Assembly: GCA_017522795.1 (NCBI GenBank)
Contig: JAFWXZ010000069.1
Span: 1 to 43,451, forward strand
Direction: 5' to 3'
Source of the DNA: Clostridia bacterium
Lineage (GTDB): Bacteria; Bacillota; Clostridia; Oscillospirales; CAG-272
Length of the DNA: 43,451 bases
Below the pieces are notes generated by a model, which worked only from the letters and a program-made list of their open reading frames with translations, ran no database searches and was not told the DNA's origin. Position 1 is the stretch's first letter. Every line of letters starts with the position of its first letter. A program made the position numbers and the translations under genes. This document shows positions 24,380-33,116 of the stretch, one piece after another.

Positions 24380-25389
24380 TGAAACTTTTAACTGTTACCG
24401 TACCCTGCTACAATTCGGCAGAGTATATGGAAAAATGTGTTGACAGCCTGCTTGTAGGCGGAGAGAGAGTCGAGGTCATTATTATTGACGACGGCTCTAA
24501 GGACCGTACTGGCGAGATTGCCGACGCCTACGCTGAAAAATATCCCTCGATCGTCAGGGTTATACATCAAGAGAACGGCGGTCACGGCGAGGGTATAAAC
24601 CAGGGCATTATCCACGCAACAGGTAAATACTTTAAGGTCGTAGATAGCGACGACGTTATGAGCGCGGATTTTCCCGCCTTTCTTGACAAGCTCGAGGAGT
24701 GCGATAGAAACGGCGGCATCGACCTTGCCGTCACAAACTATTATTACGTTCACACTGACGGAGTTGGCGACAGATCTATCAGCTATAAGAGCGTTCTGCC
24801 CGCGGGCAGGATCTTCGGCTGGGAGGATACGAAGCGCTTTGCTATGCATCAGATGCTTACCATTCACTCCTGCACCTTCCGCACCGAGATAATGCGTATG
24901 GCGAGCGAGCCTCTGCCAAAGCACGTGTTCTACGAGGACAATCTTATGGTTTGCAGAACTCTGCCTCACGTGGAGAGAATGTACTACTTTGACGCCGACC
25001 TTTATCGCTACTGGATTGGCAGACCCGATCAGTCGGTGCAGGCAAAGACTATGATGAAGCGTTATACCCACCACCTGCTTGTTGTGGAGAAGTGCTTCTC
25101 ATCCTTCCATTTTGATGATATAAAGCAGCCGAAGCTGAAGACCTATCTCAAGCACGAGATATTTATGCTTTCGGGTATAGCTATCCTTTATACCAGAATG
25201 AATAAGACTCCCGAGGTCGATGCAGATCTTCGCGAGATGTGGAAGAAGTGCTTTGCTCACGACGAGAAATGGGGCAAGCATTTCCGCTACCGGACTCCTC
25301 TTACCTTTGTTTGCTTCCCGGGTAAGCTGGGCCAGCACATTTGCTCACTGGTTAACTGGCTTGCAAACCACGTGGTAAAGTTTAATTAA
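24379..25389 (+). CDS. Glycosyltransferase family 2 protein
   Basis: 336 residues. The GT-A fold shows the opening V-T-V-P-C-Y-N-S (5-12), I-I-I-D-D-G-S (34-40) and the metal/nucleotide-binding D89-S-D-D in F-K-V-V-D-S-D-D. No membrane helices are evident, so it acts at the cytoplasmic face. The start ATG overlaps the glf stop. A galactofuranosyltransferase or a neighbouring step in the same glycan is likely from context. Donor and acceptor cannot be read from sequence. Length and C-terminal region (helical, with a K-M-M-K-R-Y and H-E-I-F-M-L segment) are like clostridial capsule or teichoic-acid type GT2 enzymes. Confidence 0.88.
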   Translation: MKLLTVTVPCYNSAEYMEKCVDSLLVGGERVEVIIIDDGSKDRTGEIADAYAEKYPSIVRVIHQENGGHGEGINQGIIHATGKYFKVVDSDDVMSADFPAFLDKLEECDRNGGIDLAVTNYYYVHTDGVGDRSISYKSVLPAGRIFGWEDTKRFAMHQMLTIHSCTFRTEIMRMASEPLPKHVFYEDNLMVCRTLPHVERMYYFDADLYRYWIGRPDQSVQAKTMMKRYTHHLLVVEKCFSSFHFDDIKQPKLKTYLKHEIFMLSGIAILYTRMNKTPEVDADLREMWKKCFAHDEKWGKHFRYRTPLTFVCFPGKLGQHICSLVNWLANHVVKFN

Positions 25390-25392
25390 ATA

Positions 25393-25434
25393 AAAAAATC
25401 CCGAGATTAGAGCATACTGGTTTTGGGATTTTTT
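25393..25434 (+). terminator. Intrinsic terminator after the glycosyltransferase gene
   Basis: AAAAAATCCC (25393-25402) pairs with GGGATTTTTT (25425-25434), extended inward by CGAGA/TTTTG-type pairs with G-U. The T run follows the stem. Confidence 0.8.
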
Positions 25435-25497
25435 AAAAACATTTACTGTAACCTTTTCATAATATTCGTGTCTTATATAATATAAGGAGGAATTTGT

Positions 25498-26811
25498 ATG
25501 AAAAAATGTTTATCACTTTTAATATGTATCGTTCTTCTTTTATGCCTTACGGGCTGTACTCCTGGTGAGCCGATCATTATGCTTGAATATAAGGGCACGC
25601 CACTTACAAGCCTTTCTTATAAGTCTGTGGATTATATGGGCGGATTTTCTACCACCACCCTGATTGATTTTGAAAAAAATACCGTTACCGTCACAAAGTA
25701 TAATCCGTATGCTGCCGAGCAGGGCAAGGAGGAGTACACTACAGACTATACCTGCGATTTTACCGATGAGGCAGAGATGGTATTTATCAACAAGGTATAT
25801 TCCTTCGGACTTTTCAGCATATTGCCAAGATACGAAAATAATCATGTAGATGACGGCGGCGGTTGGGATCTCGTTATTGAATACGAAAACGGCCAGCAAA
25901 AGCGCTCTTCGGGCAGCAACGCGGCGCCCGGTATCATTTTTTCTGCCTGTGCCATCCCCTTCTATCGCCTTACCGGCATTGATGTGCTGGGCAGAGTGCC
26001 CACCGAATACAAATATCCACCCAATCTATCATACGCACTGCATTACGAATGCGACAACTATGATTACAGCGCATTTATTCACAGCGAGAGGGCGAATTAT
26101 CGGTGGAACGACCATACGGTAAGCGGCATAAATATCTACGATATGACTATGCGTTCTATCCGGGAGATGTACGAAAACCCGCTTATCAGAGGCTTGGATT
26201 ATAGCCTTGTAATTTATACTTCAAATTATAAAACGAGCGAATACGATAAATTCAAGAGCATAGAGATAAGGTCATATAACATTGATCCTGAGCTTACCGA
26301 TGAAAAGCTTGTTTACTCATCCGACTGGTTCGATCGGGAGGAGATATTCCTGGAGCTTGACAGGATATATCTCGTTACTATGGAATTCTACAACGGCGAT
26401 TTTGTCGAGTATACGTTTAACACCGTATCATCCGATCAGAAGATACTATACGGCTTTTACTCCTACTCCATAACCGACATAGGTCTTTTGCAGGTCGATA
26501 TATACGATGACGGCAGCTTTACGCTCGATGAACAAATATATTATGACCGTGATACCGGAAAATATCCATATCCCAATCCGGAGTCCCTTAACGGAAGCTG
26601 GGACTTCGAGACTATAGACGGCGCTGAGTATCTTGTTCTTACCGCTGATGGAGGTGACAGGCTAGTGTTTGAATATAGTATAAGAAATCTTGTTTTAAAT
26701 ACAGAAAAAACTACCCTGGATCTGAAAAAATATCATCTGGACGAGGTTATCGAGGATAACCGAACCGTTGTATTAAAATTCATTCGTTATAAGGAAAAAA
26801 GATTAATATGA
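25498..26811 (+). CDS. Hypothetical lipoprotein, 437 residues, coupled to galT
   Basis: Lipoprotein signal: MKKC, hydrophobic run, then L-T-G-C20. The mature part is rich in Tyr, Asp, Glu and Ile with alternating strands and looks beta-structured; I recognise no family. Start follows AAGGAGG (25484-25490). Its TGA overlaps the galT ATG (ATGA, 26808-26811), which argues for translational coupling to a cytosolic galactose enzyme. A TATAAT at 25476-25481 is too near the RBS to be a convincing promoter by itself. Possible roles such as sugar binding are not supported by any motif. Confidence 0.72.
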   Translation: MKKCLSLLICIVLLLCLTGCTPGEPIIMLEYKGTPLTSLSYKSVDYMGGFSTTTLIDFEKNTVTVTKYNPYAAEQGKEEYTTDYTCDFTDEAEMVFINKVYSFGLFSILPRYENNHVDDGGGWDLVIEYENGQQKRSSGSNAAPGIIFSACAIPFYRLTGIDVLGRVPTEYKYPPNLSYALHYECDNYDYSAFIHSERANYRWNDHTVSGINIYDMTMRSIREMYENPLIRGLDYSLVIYTSNYKTSEYDKFKSIEIRSYNIDPELTDEKLVYSSDWFDREEIFLELDRIYLVTMEFYNGDFVEYTFNTVSSDQKILYGFYSYSITDIGLLQVDIYDDGSFTLDEQIYYDRDTGKYPYPNPESLNGSWDFETIDGAEYLVLTADGGDRLVFEYSIRNLVLNTEKTTLDLKKYHLDEVIEDNRTVVLKFIRYKEKRLI

Positions 26812-28304
26812 TTTTTGACCACATTACAAGACTCCTTGACTACGGAGTAAGAAAGAATATTATCACGCTGGAGGACACGCTTTTCGTCAGAAACAGGCTG
26901 CTTGATGCGCTCTGCCTTTCCGATTGGCAGGACTCTGGCGCGGACGCAGAGGGAATGACTATCGACGAGATCCTCGCGCCTATAATCGACTATGCCATAG
27001 AGCAGGGAATTATAGCCGATACGCAGAACTCCCGTGATCTGTTTGACACGCGTATTATGGGACTTCTTATGCCTATGCCCCGCGAGGTTATAGCAAAATT
27101 TGAGGAGAGATACGAGCTTTCCCCTGAGGATGCGACGGACTGGTACTATATGTTCAGCCGTGATATAAATTACGTCAGGGCGGGCAGAATCGCCAAGGAT
27201 CTTAAGTGGACTCATGACAGCGAGTACGGCAGGCTTGACATCAGCATAAACCGCTCAAAGCCCGAGAAGGATCCCCGTGATATCGCCGCGGCGAGAAATG
27301 CGACTGCATCAAGCTATCCGAAGTGCCAGCTCTGTATAGAGAATACAGGCTTTGCAGGTCATCAGACACACCCCGCAAGGCAGAATCTTGTACATATTCC
27401 CATCACCGTAGGTGGCAAGCGCTGGTCGCTTCAGTACTCACCTTACGGTTACTACAACGAGCATTGCATTGCCTTGAATAACGAGCATATTCCTATGAAA
27501 ATAGACGCCGCGGTGTTCGGCAAGCTCTTTGATATTATCGAGTACCTGCCCCACTATTTTATTGGCTCAAATGCCGATCTGCCAATCGTAGGAGGCTCGA
27601 TTTTAAGCCACGAGCATTTCCAGGGCGGCAGATACACCTTTGCTATGGAAAGAGCGCCTGTGGAGGAAAAATTCGCTATCAAGGGCTATCCTACCGTGGA
27701 GGCTGGCATTGTAAAATGGCCTATGTCGGTTATCAGGCTTGAATCCGAGGACAAGAGTGCTCTTGCCGAGTGCTGTAATAAGGTTCTCACCGCCTGGCGC
27801 GGCTACACTGACGAGGGCGCGTACATCTTTGCCGAGACCGACGGCACACCACATAACACTATCACTCCTATCGCGAGAAAGAATGGCGACAGATACGTCT
27901 GCGATCTCGTTCTCCGCAACAATATCACCACACCCGACCGTCCTATCGGTCTTTACCATCCCGCCCCCGAGCTTCATCATATAAAGAAGGAGAATATCGG
28001 TCTTATCGAGGTTATGGGACTTGCTATCCTGCCCGCAAGACTTGCTGAGGAGATAACTCTCCTTGAGGGTGCGCTCCTTTCTGGCGCAGATCTTCGCGCA
28101 GATGCAAGGCTTGCGGCCCACGCAGACTGGGCAGAGCAGCTTCTTGCATGTCACCCCGAGCTTTCGCCCGACAACGCTCTTGATATTATCAAGGACGAGA
28201 TCGGCAAGGTCTTCGTAAAGGTGCTTCTTGACGCAGGAGTATTCAAGAGAACCCCCGAGGGCAAAGCTGCATTTATGCGATTTGTCTCCTCGATTTCTGA
28301 CTAA
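26808..28304 (+). CDS. galT: UDP-glucose--hexose-1-phosphate uridylyltransferase, class II (Firmicutes type)
   Basis: 498 residues, the usual size for class II GalT. The N-terminus (I-T-R-L-L-D-Y-G-V, then T-L-F-V-R-N-R-L-L-D) is characteristic of this type. The active-site motif is S-H268-E-H270-F-Q272-G-G, with the nucleophilic His expected in this triad region. The Leloir reaction moves UMP from UDP-glucose to galactose-1-phosphate, giving UDP-galactose and glucose-1-phosphate in the cytoplasm. galK and galE are not in the window. UDP-galactose is the substrate of the nearby Glf. An AAGGAAAA lies about 10 bases upstream of the ATG, and the gene overlaps the preceding lipoprotein gene by 4 bases. 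Confidence 0.94.
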   Translation: MIFDHITRLLDYGVRKNIITLEDTLFVRNRLLDALCLSDWQDSGADAEGMTIDEILAPIIDYAIEQGIIADTQNSRDLFDTRIMGLLMPMPREVIAKFEERYELSPEDATDWYYMFSRDINYVRAGRIAKDLKWTHDSEYGRLDISINRSKPEKDPRDIAAARNATASSYPKCQLCIENTGFAGHQTHPARQNLVHIPITVGGKRWSLQYSPYGYYNEHCIALNNEHIPMKIDAAVFGKLFDIIEYLPHYFIGSNADLPIVGGSILSHEHFQGGRYTFAMERAPVEEKFAIKGYPTVEAGIVKWPMSVIRLESEDKSALAECCNKVLTAWRGYTDEGAYIFAETDGTPHNTITPIARKNGDRYVCDLVLRNNITTPDRPIGLYHPAPELHHIKKENIGLIEVMGLAILPARLAEEITLLEGALLSGADLRADARLAAHADWAEQLLACHPELSPDNALDIIKDEIGKVFVKVLLDAGVFKRTPEGKAAFMRFVSSISD

Positions 28305-28334
28305 AATGTAAGTTTAAGTTAGCATATATGCATA

Positions 28335-28370
28335 AAAACAGGCGCAAGAGCTGCTTCTTGCGCCTGTTTT
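28335..28370. terminator. Bidirectional terminator between galT and the M6 peptidase gene
   Basis: A 15-bp perfect stem: AAAACAGGCGCAAGA (28335-28349) with TCTTGCGCCTGTTTT (28356-28370), a six-base loop, and A/T tracts on both sides. It separates convergent genes. Confidence 0.95.
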
Positions 28371-28378
28371 GTTTACTT

Positions 28379-30346
28379 TTAGTTTTTAGTAAATGTTATC
28401 GTGGCTATGCTGCCATCAATCGATTCAACGGTAAAGCTGTAGACAAGCTTGTTGCCAATGTCGTCGGTGACTATGGGCAGGCTGTCGCCCTCTACGTAGG
28501 TGAAGTTGCCCTCTGCAGATTTCACGAATTCAATAAGGTTGTCTTCGGTGCCGTACTCGTCGGAGGAATCGGTGTTGTTGTTATACACGTCGTAGTAGAT
28601 CTCGCCCTCGTACACCTCGAGGTAAAGGGTGGAGTTGACGTGGTAAACGACCACTCCGTCGCGGGCAAAGTAGCCGAATTCACCGCCGTTCAGTCCCGTC
28701 ATGGTGTAGTAGATCACAACGAAATATTCCTGATATGCGCCAAGCTCCTCGTTCCAGTTATTTGCGATAATAATACTGTCACCGCGCTCGCTAAAGCTTT
28801 CGAGGGTGAGGGTAATGCTGTCCTCCGCCGTCACAAGCCTTGATGAGGTAAGCCAACCAAAATTGAACTTGGTGTATGGGTTATGGTCTCCGTTCATAGC
28901 ATCCATAATATCACATCCGTCCATAGGATGCTCGCCGCTTTCTGCGGTGTTGTAGTAATCGTCCGCGCCAAGAATGTGGCCGAACTCGTGAATATAGGTG
29001 TAGGTGTTCATAACCGAGCTGTCGGTGTAGTAGGCTTCACCCATATCGTCATAGCTCTCCTGGATAAAGAAGTAGGATGCCCAGAGATAATCGTTTGCGC
29101 TGACGCCGTCATACTCGTAATAATAACCCTCGTCGTCGGTGTAGTAGTTCCAGTATCTGAACGCCCAATGAAAATCATCCTCGCCTATATCAAGGGTGTT
29201 TATCATTACTACCGCGTCGATAATTCCATTGCCGTCGGAGTCGTAGTCGGACAGATCCATAATGCCAGAAAGATAGGCGAGAGCCTCGTCAAGCACCACC
29301 TGATCGCCGTTCATATATCCGTCTGCGTCGGTAAGCTCGGCGTAGTAGCTACTAGGGCTCTCTGGGCAGAACCACCGGTCGAGAACGGTGATGTCAAGGT
29401 CAAGCTTGCCGTAGCTTGATATGTAGTAATATCTGTCAACCGAGTAGTAGTCAGTCTCGCCGTCCTTGCCGCAGAAGGCGGTGACTATCTTATCAATATC
29501 GCATCCCTGCGCTCTCGCCGTAGCATCGCTGAATTCTACAGGGATAACGAGCACCTTTGGCTCGCCAACGGTGGGACAGCCGTCAAGGTAGTAGCCCTGA
29601 TCGCTGACGTCCTTTACGTATTTTCCCTTGGTAAAGTCAACGTTGTGTACGCCGTTTACGCCCTCAGGCAGCCCTGCGCCCTCGTTGGTAAGTATATCGT
29701 AGTTGCCGTCGGTGCTGCCGCTGTTGCCGCCCTCGTTGCCATTACCGCTGCTGCCGCCCTCGTTTCCACCGCTTCCGTCATCCTCATAGTCGATCAGCAG
29801 ATAGGCGTAAATATCAACGGTATACTCGCCATCCGCCAGGTAATAGCTTATGTCAAGGTAAAAGCCCTCGTCTGAGGTATAGTAATACCATAGGTCGCCG
29901 TCCTCGTCGGTATCCTCACCGTCGAAGGTGTACTGAAGCTGGTCTCTGTACGCGTCAAACTCCTCTTTTGTGTTGCCGTAGGTGTATAGGTTTATTCCTA
30001 CCTCGCGACAGTCATCATAGTCAAGGCTATATTCCTCTACATAATACTCGTTATTGGGAATGAAGGGAATAAGCGCACCCAAAGAATCGGTTATAGTCTT
30101 TTTTTCGCTGGCGGTAAAGGCTAAGTATGTGTAAACGGCAGGCTTATCCGTGCCTTCCTCATCCTTACCGTCCTCATCGTCCTTTGTATCCTCCTCGGGC
30201 TTTTCCTCGTCATCATTGCCGTCGTCGGTATTTCCGTTATTGTTATCGGGGATCTTCTCGCCGATAATATCCTCAAGCATCGCGCAGGAGGTAAGCGCAC
30301 TGATAAGAAAAACAAGTGCTAAAAGTAAGGCTATTATTTTTTTCAT
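28379..30346 (-). CDS. M6-family-like zinc metalloprotease lipoprotein
   Basis: 655 residues. Signal peptide with L-T-S-C21 lipobox, then a highly acidic linker (about 33-68). An N-terminal domain follows (about 70-187), then a Gly/Ser/Asn-rich spacer (about 191-215), then the protease region. The zinc motif is H453-E-F-G-H457 in Y-I-H-E-F-G-H-I-L-G, followed by D-D-Y-Y and the later M-D-A-M-N-G turn, as in immune inhibitor A-type (M6) peptidases. The D-Y-D-S-D-G-N-G-I-I-D stretch (368-378) resembles a calcium-binding loop. It is lipid-anchored outside the cell and probably digests proteins whose peptides could enter by an Opp-type importer. RBS GAGGTG at 30352-30357. Confidence 0.88.
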   Translation of the reverse strand: MKKIIALLLALVFLISALTSCAMLEDIIGEKIPDNNNGNTDDGNDDEEKPEEDTKDDEDGKDEEGTDKPAVYTYLAFTASEKKTITDSLGALIPFIPNNEYYVEEYSLDYDDCREVGINLYTYGNTKEEFDAYRDQLQYTFDGEDTDEDGDLWYYYTSDEGFYLDISYYLADGEYTVDIYAYLLIDYEDDGSGGNEGGSSGNGNEGGNSGSTDGNYDILTNEGAGLPEGVNGVHNVDFTKGKYVKDVSDQGYYLDGCPTVGEPKVLVIPVEFSDATARAQGCDIDKIVTAFCGKDGETDYYSVDRYYYISSYGKLDLDITVLDRWFCPESPSSYYAELTDADGYMNGDQVVLDEALAYLSGIMDLSDYDSDGNGIIDAVVMINTLDIGEDDFHWAFRYWNYYTDDEGYYYEYDGVSANDYLWASYFFIQESYDDMGEAYYTDSSVMNTYTYIHEFGHILGADDYYNTAESGEHPMDGCDIMDAMNGDHNPYTKFNFGWLTSSRLVTAEDSITLTLESFSERGDSIIIANNWNEELGAYQEYFVVIYYTMTGLNGGEFGYFARDGVVVYHVNSTLYLEVYEGEIYYDVYNNNTDSSDEYGTEDNLIEFVKSAEGNFTYVEGDSLPIVTDDIGNKLVYSFTVESIDGSIATITFTKN

Positions 30347-30372
30347 ATATTCACCTCAAGCTTTTTTCTTTA

Positions 30373-30401
30373 ATTTTATCATAAAGCTCCCCTTATTTCA
30401 A
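30373..30401 (-). promoter_or_regulatory. Promoter of the M6 protease gene
   Basis: Minus strand TTGAAA (30401-30396) and TAAAAT (30378-30373), 17 bases apart, about 27 bases upstream of the start codon. Confidence 0.6.
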
Positions 30402-30434
30402 CGGGTTTGACTAAATTTATGAGGACGTTTTATC

Positions 30435-30463
30435 TTGATTTATTAATTACTCTGTGATATACT
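30435..30463 (+). promoter_or_regulatory. Promoter of the SDR gene
   Basis: TTGATT (30435-30440) and TATACT (30458-30463) with a 17-base spacer, divergent from the protease promoter. Confidence 0.65.
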
Positions 30464-30490
30464 ATAATAAAAAAATTAGGCAGGTTAATA

Positions 30491-31354
30491 ATGAACGTTC
30501 AGAAGTGGTTAGATAAAAACACCGACGCTCTCGCGGGAAAGACGGTTGTAATAAGCGGCTCTACGGGCGGACTTGGCAGAGAGCTATGCTTTCATCTTGC
30601 GTCCCTTGGCGCAGGGCTTGTTCTGTTAGACAGAAACAGGGCAAAGTCGCTATCCCTTACGGCAGAGCTTTTGGAAAAGCACCCCGATCTCTCGGTGTCC
30701 CACGTGACCGCCGATATGGCGGATATTCAGTCGGTTAGTGCGGCGGCAGATCAGCTTTTGCTTATGGATATAGATTACCTTATCCTCAACGCAGGCGCCT
30801 ACAGCATACCGAGATACAAGACCGATCTTGGATATGATAACGTATATCAGATAAACTTTATCTCGCCCTACTACCTTGCAAGAAGGTTGCTACCCAATAT
30901 AAAGCAGCGGGGAGGCAGGATCGTAGCCGTTGGCAGCATCGCCCACAACTACTCGAAAATTGACGAGAGGGATATAGATTTTTCCACAAGAAAGCAGGCG
31001 AGCCTTGTGTACGGCAACGCGAAGCGCTATCTCACCTATTCGCTCTTTGCCCTCGATTGCGAGAGCATCTCGGTGGCTCACCCCGGCATCAGCTTTACGG
31101 GCATTACCAACCATTATCCAAAGCTGATTTTCGCCATAATCAAGCACCCAATGAAGATTATTTTTATGCATCCCCGCGTAGCCTGTCTGTCGGTGCTTTC
31201 GGGAATGTTTAAGGGAAGCGGGGCGGGGCAGTGGATAGGTCCCTGGATCTTTGACGTATGGGGCAGACCGAGTGTAAAGCCCCTGCATACCGCAAGTCCT
31301 ACCGAGGCGGCAAAAATTGCCGAGATCACTGAGGAAATTTACAAGAAAATATAA
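30491..31354 (+). CDS. Short-chain dehydrogenase/reductase (SDR) family oxidoreductase
   Basis: 287 residues. The cofactor loop S-G-S-T-G-G-L-G (about 22-29) fits the SDR T-G-x-x-x-G-x-G pattern. L-N-A-G-A-Y is the structural N-A-G motif. The active site reads Y-G-N-A-K (Y-x-x-x-K), with the catalytic Ser in A-V-G-S-I. It is an NAD(P)-dependent enzyme of the cytoplasm, possibly related to retinol- or protochlorophyllide-type SDRs by its length and late sequence. The substrate is unknown. The gene stands alone between its own promoter and a bidirectional terminator. Confidence 0.88.
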   Translation: MNVQKWLDKNTDALAGKTVVISGSTGGLGRELCFHLASLGAGLVLLDRNRAKSLSLTAELLEKHPDLSVSHVTADMADIQSVSAAADQLLLMDIDYLILNAGAYSIPRYKTDLGYDNVYQINFISPYYLARRLLPNIKQRGGRIVAVGSIAHNYSKIDERDIDFSTRKQASLVYGNAKRYLTYSLFALDCESISVAHPGISFTGITNHYPKLIFAIIKHPMKIIFMHPRVACLSVLSGMFKGSGAGQWIGPWIFDVWGRPSVKPLHTASPTEAAKIAEITEEIYKKI

Positions 31355-31360
31355 TAAAAC

Positions 31361-31397
31361 AAACAAAAAATCAGGCGGAAAGCCTGATTTTTTGTTT
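31361..31397. terminator. Bidirectional terminator between the SDR gene and the DUF3221-like lipoprotein gene
   Basis: A 16-bp perfect stem: 31361-31376 (ending in ATCAGGC) with 31382-31397 (starting GCCTGAT), loop GGAAA. Its edge overlaps the stop codon of the minus-strand gene by two bases. Confidence 0.95.
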
Positions 31398-31791
31398 ACT
31401 TAATCTGAATACTCCACGCCACGATTTGCGGAGGCAGACTCATCATCGTCTGTCCCGAATAGGTGATGCTGATCGTCTGTCCTGCCTTCAGGTCGGACAT
31501 GCCTGCGGTGCTTCCGTCGGCATTAAAATACTCGGTTTGCGCGCCCGTGCGCACCCAGTAAATGCCGAAGGCATAGTCACTCTCAATAACCTCAACCTCA
31601 ATGTAATCGGGATTTAACGAATTTACTACCGCCTTTAATACAAAACCGTCTCCGCGGTTCTGCTGACCGCCGTTTTCACTGTTATTCATACCGTCTTTAT
31701 CTCCGCCGTTATTATCATTACCGCTCGGCTGACAGCCAACTAAAAGCAGCATTATAAGTGCCAGCGCAAGCGCAAAAATTCTTTTACTCAT
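31396..31791 (-). CDS. Small lipoprotein, DUF3221-like
   Basis: 131 residues: lipoprotein signal with L-V-G-C20, an Asn/Gly/Asp-rich linker (about 21-48), then a compact beta domain. The domain ends M-S-D-L-K-A-G-Q-T-I-S-I and S-L-P-P-Q-I-V-A, which is like the D-L-K-x-G-Q and P-P-Q elements of YobA/DUF3221 proteins. Its function is unknown. Its start overlaps the end of the HAD gene by 8 bases, so the two are translated from one message. Confidence 0.7.
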   Translation of the reverse strand: MSKRIFALALALIMLLLVGCQPSGNDNNGGDKDGMNNSENGGQQNRGDGFVLKAVVNSLNPDYIEVEVIESDYAFGIYWVRTGAQTEYFNADGSTAGMSDLKAGQTISITYSGQTMMSLPPQIVAWSIQIK

Positions 31792-32500
31792 TGATTACCT
31801 CCTCGATGTAGGCGTTAAGCTCGTCAAAGCCGCCGTGCCTGAAGTCGTTTATATCTCTTCCGGATTTGTTAATAAGATTGTCGGTCAGCAGGAATACCCG
31901 CATACCAACGCTTTCCGCCACCATATCGTCACCAACGTCGTTGCCTACCATAAGCACATCGTTTGGCACTAATCCGAGCTTTTCGCAAAGATCTACGTAG
32001 TAGACGGGGTTAGGCTTGCAGAATTTGCTGTTCTCATAGGTGGTCACGTACTCGAAGTCTGTCGGCTCAAGTCCTGCCCAGCGAATGCGGCTCTCGGTGG
32101 CAACGGTGGGGAACAGCGGACTTGTGGCAAGGATAACTCTGAGCTCGGTCTGCTTCAGTCTGTCGATAAGCTCACGCGACCTTGGCGTGTAGCCGCAGAC
32201 GTTCTTTACCTTCTGAAAATCGCCCGCGTAAAACTCGGCAAGCAGATCCATCTCATCTCGCACACCATCTCCGAGAATGGCGGCAAATGAGTTCCAGAAC
32301 ACCTGCTCGTTGCTGATCCTACCGTCATTTTTCATCATAGCGCCCGTGCTTTTCCACAGCGCAGCTCCCACAGCCTGAGGATCGTATCCCTTTGGCGCAA
32401 GCAGCTTGCACAGGCCGCCAAGATAGGCCCCTATAAAGGTATCCTGATCCATTGGCAAAAGCGTGCCGTCAAGGTCGAAAAATATGGCTTTAATCTTCAT
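31784..32500 (-). CDS. HAD-family hydrolase (phosphoglycolate phosphatase-like)
   Basis: 238 residues. Motif I is F-F-D9-L-D11-G-T; motif II is L-A-T-S; motif III Lys is in C-K-P-N-P; motif IV is G-N-D-V-G-D-D. A helical cap lies after motif I, as in class C1 HAD phosphatases. Substrate not known. The start follows GGAGC (32506-32510) and a consensus promoter. It is cotranscribed with the small lipoprotein. Confidence 0.87.
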   Translation of the reverse strand: MKIKAIFFDLDGTLLPMDQDTFIGAYLGGLCKLLAPKGYDPQAVGAALWKSTGAMMKNDGRISNEQVFWNSFAAILGDGVRDEMDLLAEFYAGDFQKVKNVCGYTPRSRELIDRLKQTELRVILATSPLFPTVATESRIRWAGLEPTDFEYVTTYENSKFCKPNPVYYVDLCEKLGLVPNDVLMVGNDVGDDMVAESVGMRVFLLTDNLINKSGRDINDFRHGGFDELNAYIEEVINE

Positions 32501-32530
32501 TATATGCTCCGTTTGATTTTTTATAAATTA

Positions 32531-32559
32531 ATTATATAAAAAAAACACCGACTTGTCAA
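32531..32559 (-). promoter_or_regulatory. Consensus promoter of the HAD-lipoprotein operon
   Basis: Minus strand TTGACA (32559-32554) and TATAAT (32536-32531), exactly 17 bases apart. Confidence 0.88.
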
Positions 32560-32570
32560 CCTCGTATTTG

Positions 32571-32945
32571 TAAACAATAGGTAGCGGAAAAATGTGGATA
32601 AGTGGAAAACCTACCTTGCTCAAGGTTGCTTTCCGTCAGAGACTCGCCCCCGTAAGCTCCCACCGCTGTCCGAACAAGAGGTCTTGCACCCTCTCTCGCA
32701 CCCCCTTTCATAGCCCGACAGCCCCGTGACAAAGGCTTGTAAGCTTCCAACATGGGCGACTCAAGGGCGACTCTTGTCCTTTTCGCTGCAAGAAAAACCT
32801 AGAGTTTTCAAGGCTTCACGGCACTCTTTGGGTGACATTTGGTTGCCACAGTATAGGTAAGTATAGTATAGGTCAGGAAAGATTAGGTCAGATAAGGACA
32901 GGAAATAGTAGGCTTTACTACCAAAATAATCTTACTTTCATTCAT
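32571..32945. repeat. Non-coding island with internal repeats
   Basis: The stretch is richer in GC than the AT-rich flanks, and no ORF has a ribosome binding site. It contains AGGTAG/CTACCT (32579-32584 with 32611-32616), a tight ACCTTG-CT-CAAGGT palindrome (32613-32626), a tandem GGGCGACTC (32754-32762 and 32765-32773), and degenerate AGTATAGGT/TAGGTCAG repeats (about 32850-32905). It may be a dispersed genomic repeat or an unrecognised RNA; neither can be shown from one copy. An open frame at 32556-32753 (minus) lacks a start signal and is not called. Confidence 0.4.
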
Positions 32946-33008
32946 ACAGAAATGCCCTTCGGGCAAAATAAATGGAAAACAAAAAAGAGATTTGCTTTTT
33001 ATTGCCTA

Positions 33009-33037
33009 TTGACAAAAATATACAAATATGTTATTAT
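33009..33037 (+). promoter_or_regulatory. Promoter of the prfC-trmB-radC-DUF554 operon
   Basis: TTGACA (33009-33014) and TATTAT (33032-33037), 17-base spacer. The leader is about 70 bases. Confidence 0.75.
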
Positions 33038-33116
33038 ATTATGATTAAAATTATAATGGGAAGTATGTCGCTTTGCCAAGGACAAGGAAATTCTGGCGGC
33101 TGACGAAAGGAATAAA

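Noticed and set aside
32556-32753. Small minus-strand open frame in the non-coding island
   Set aside because: No RBS, it overlaps the -35 region of the HAD promoter, and its composition is unlike the neighbouring genes.
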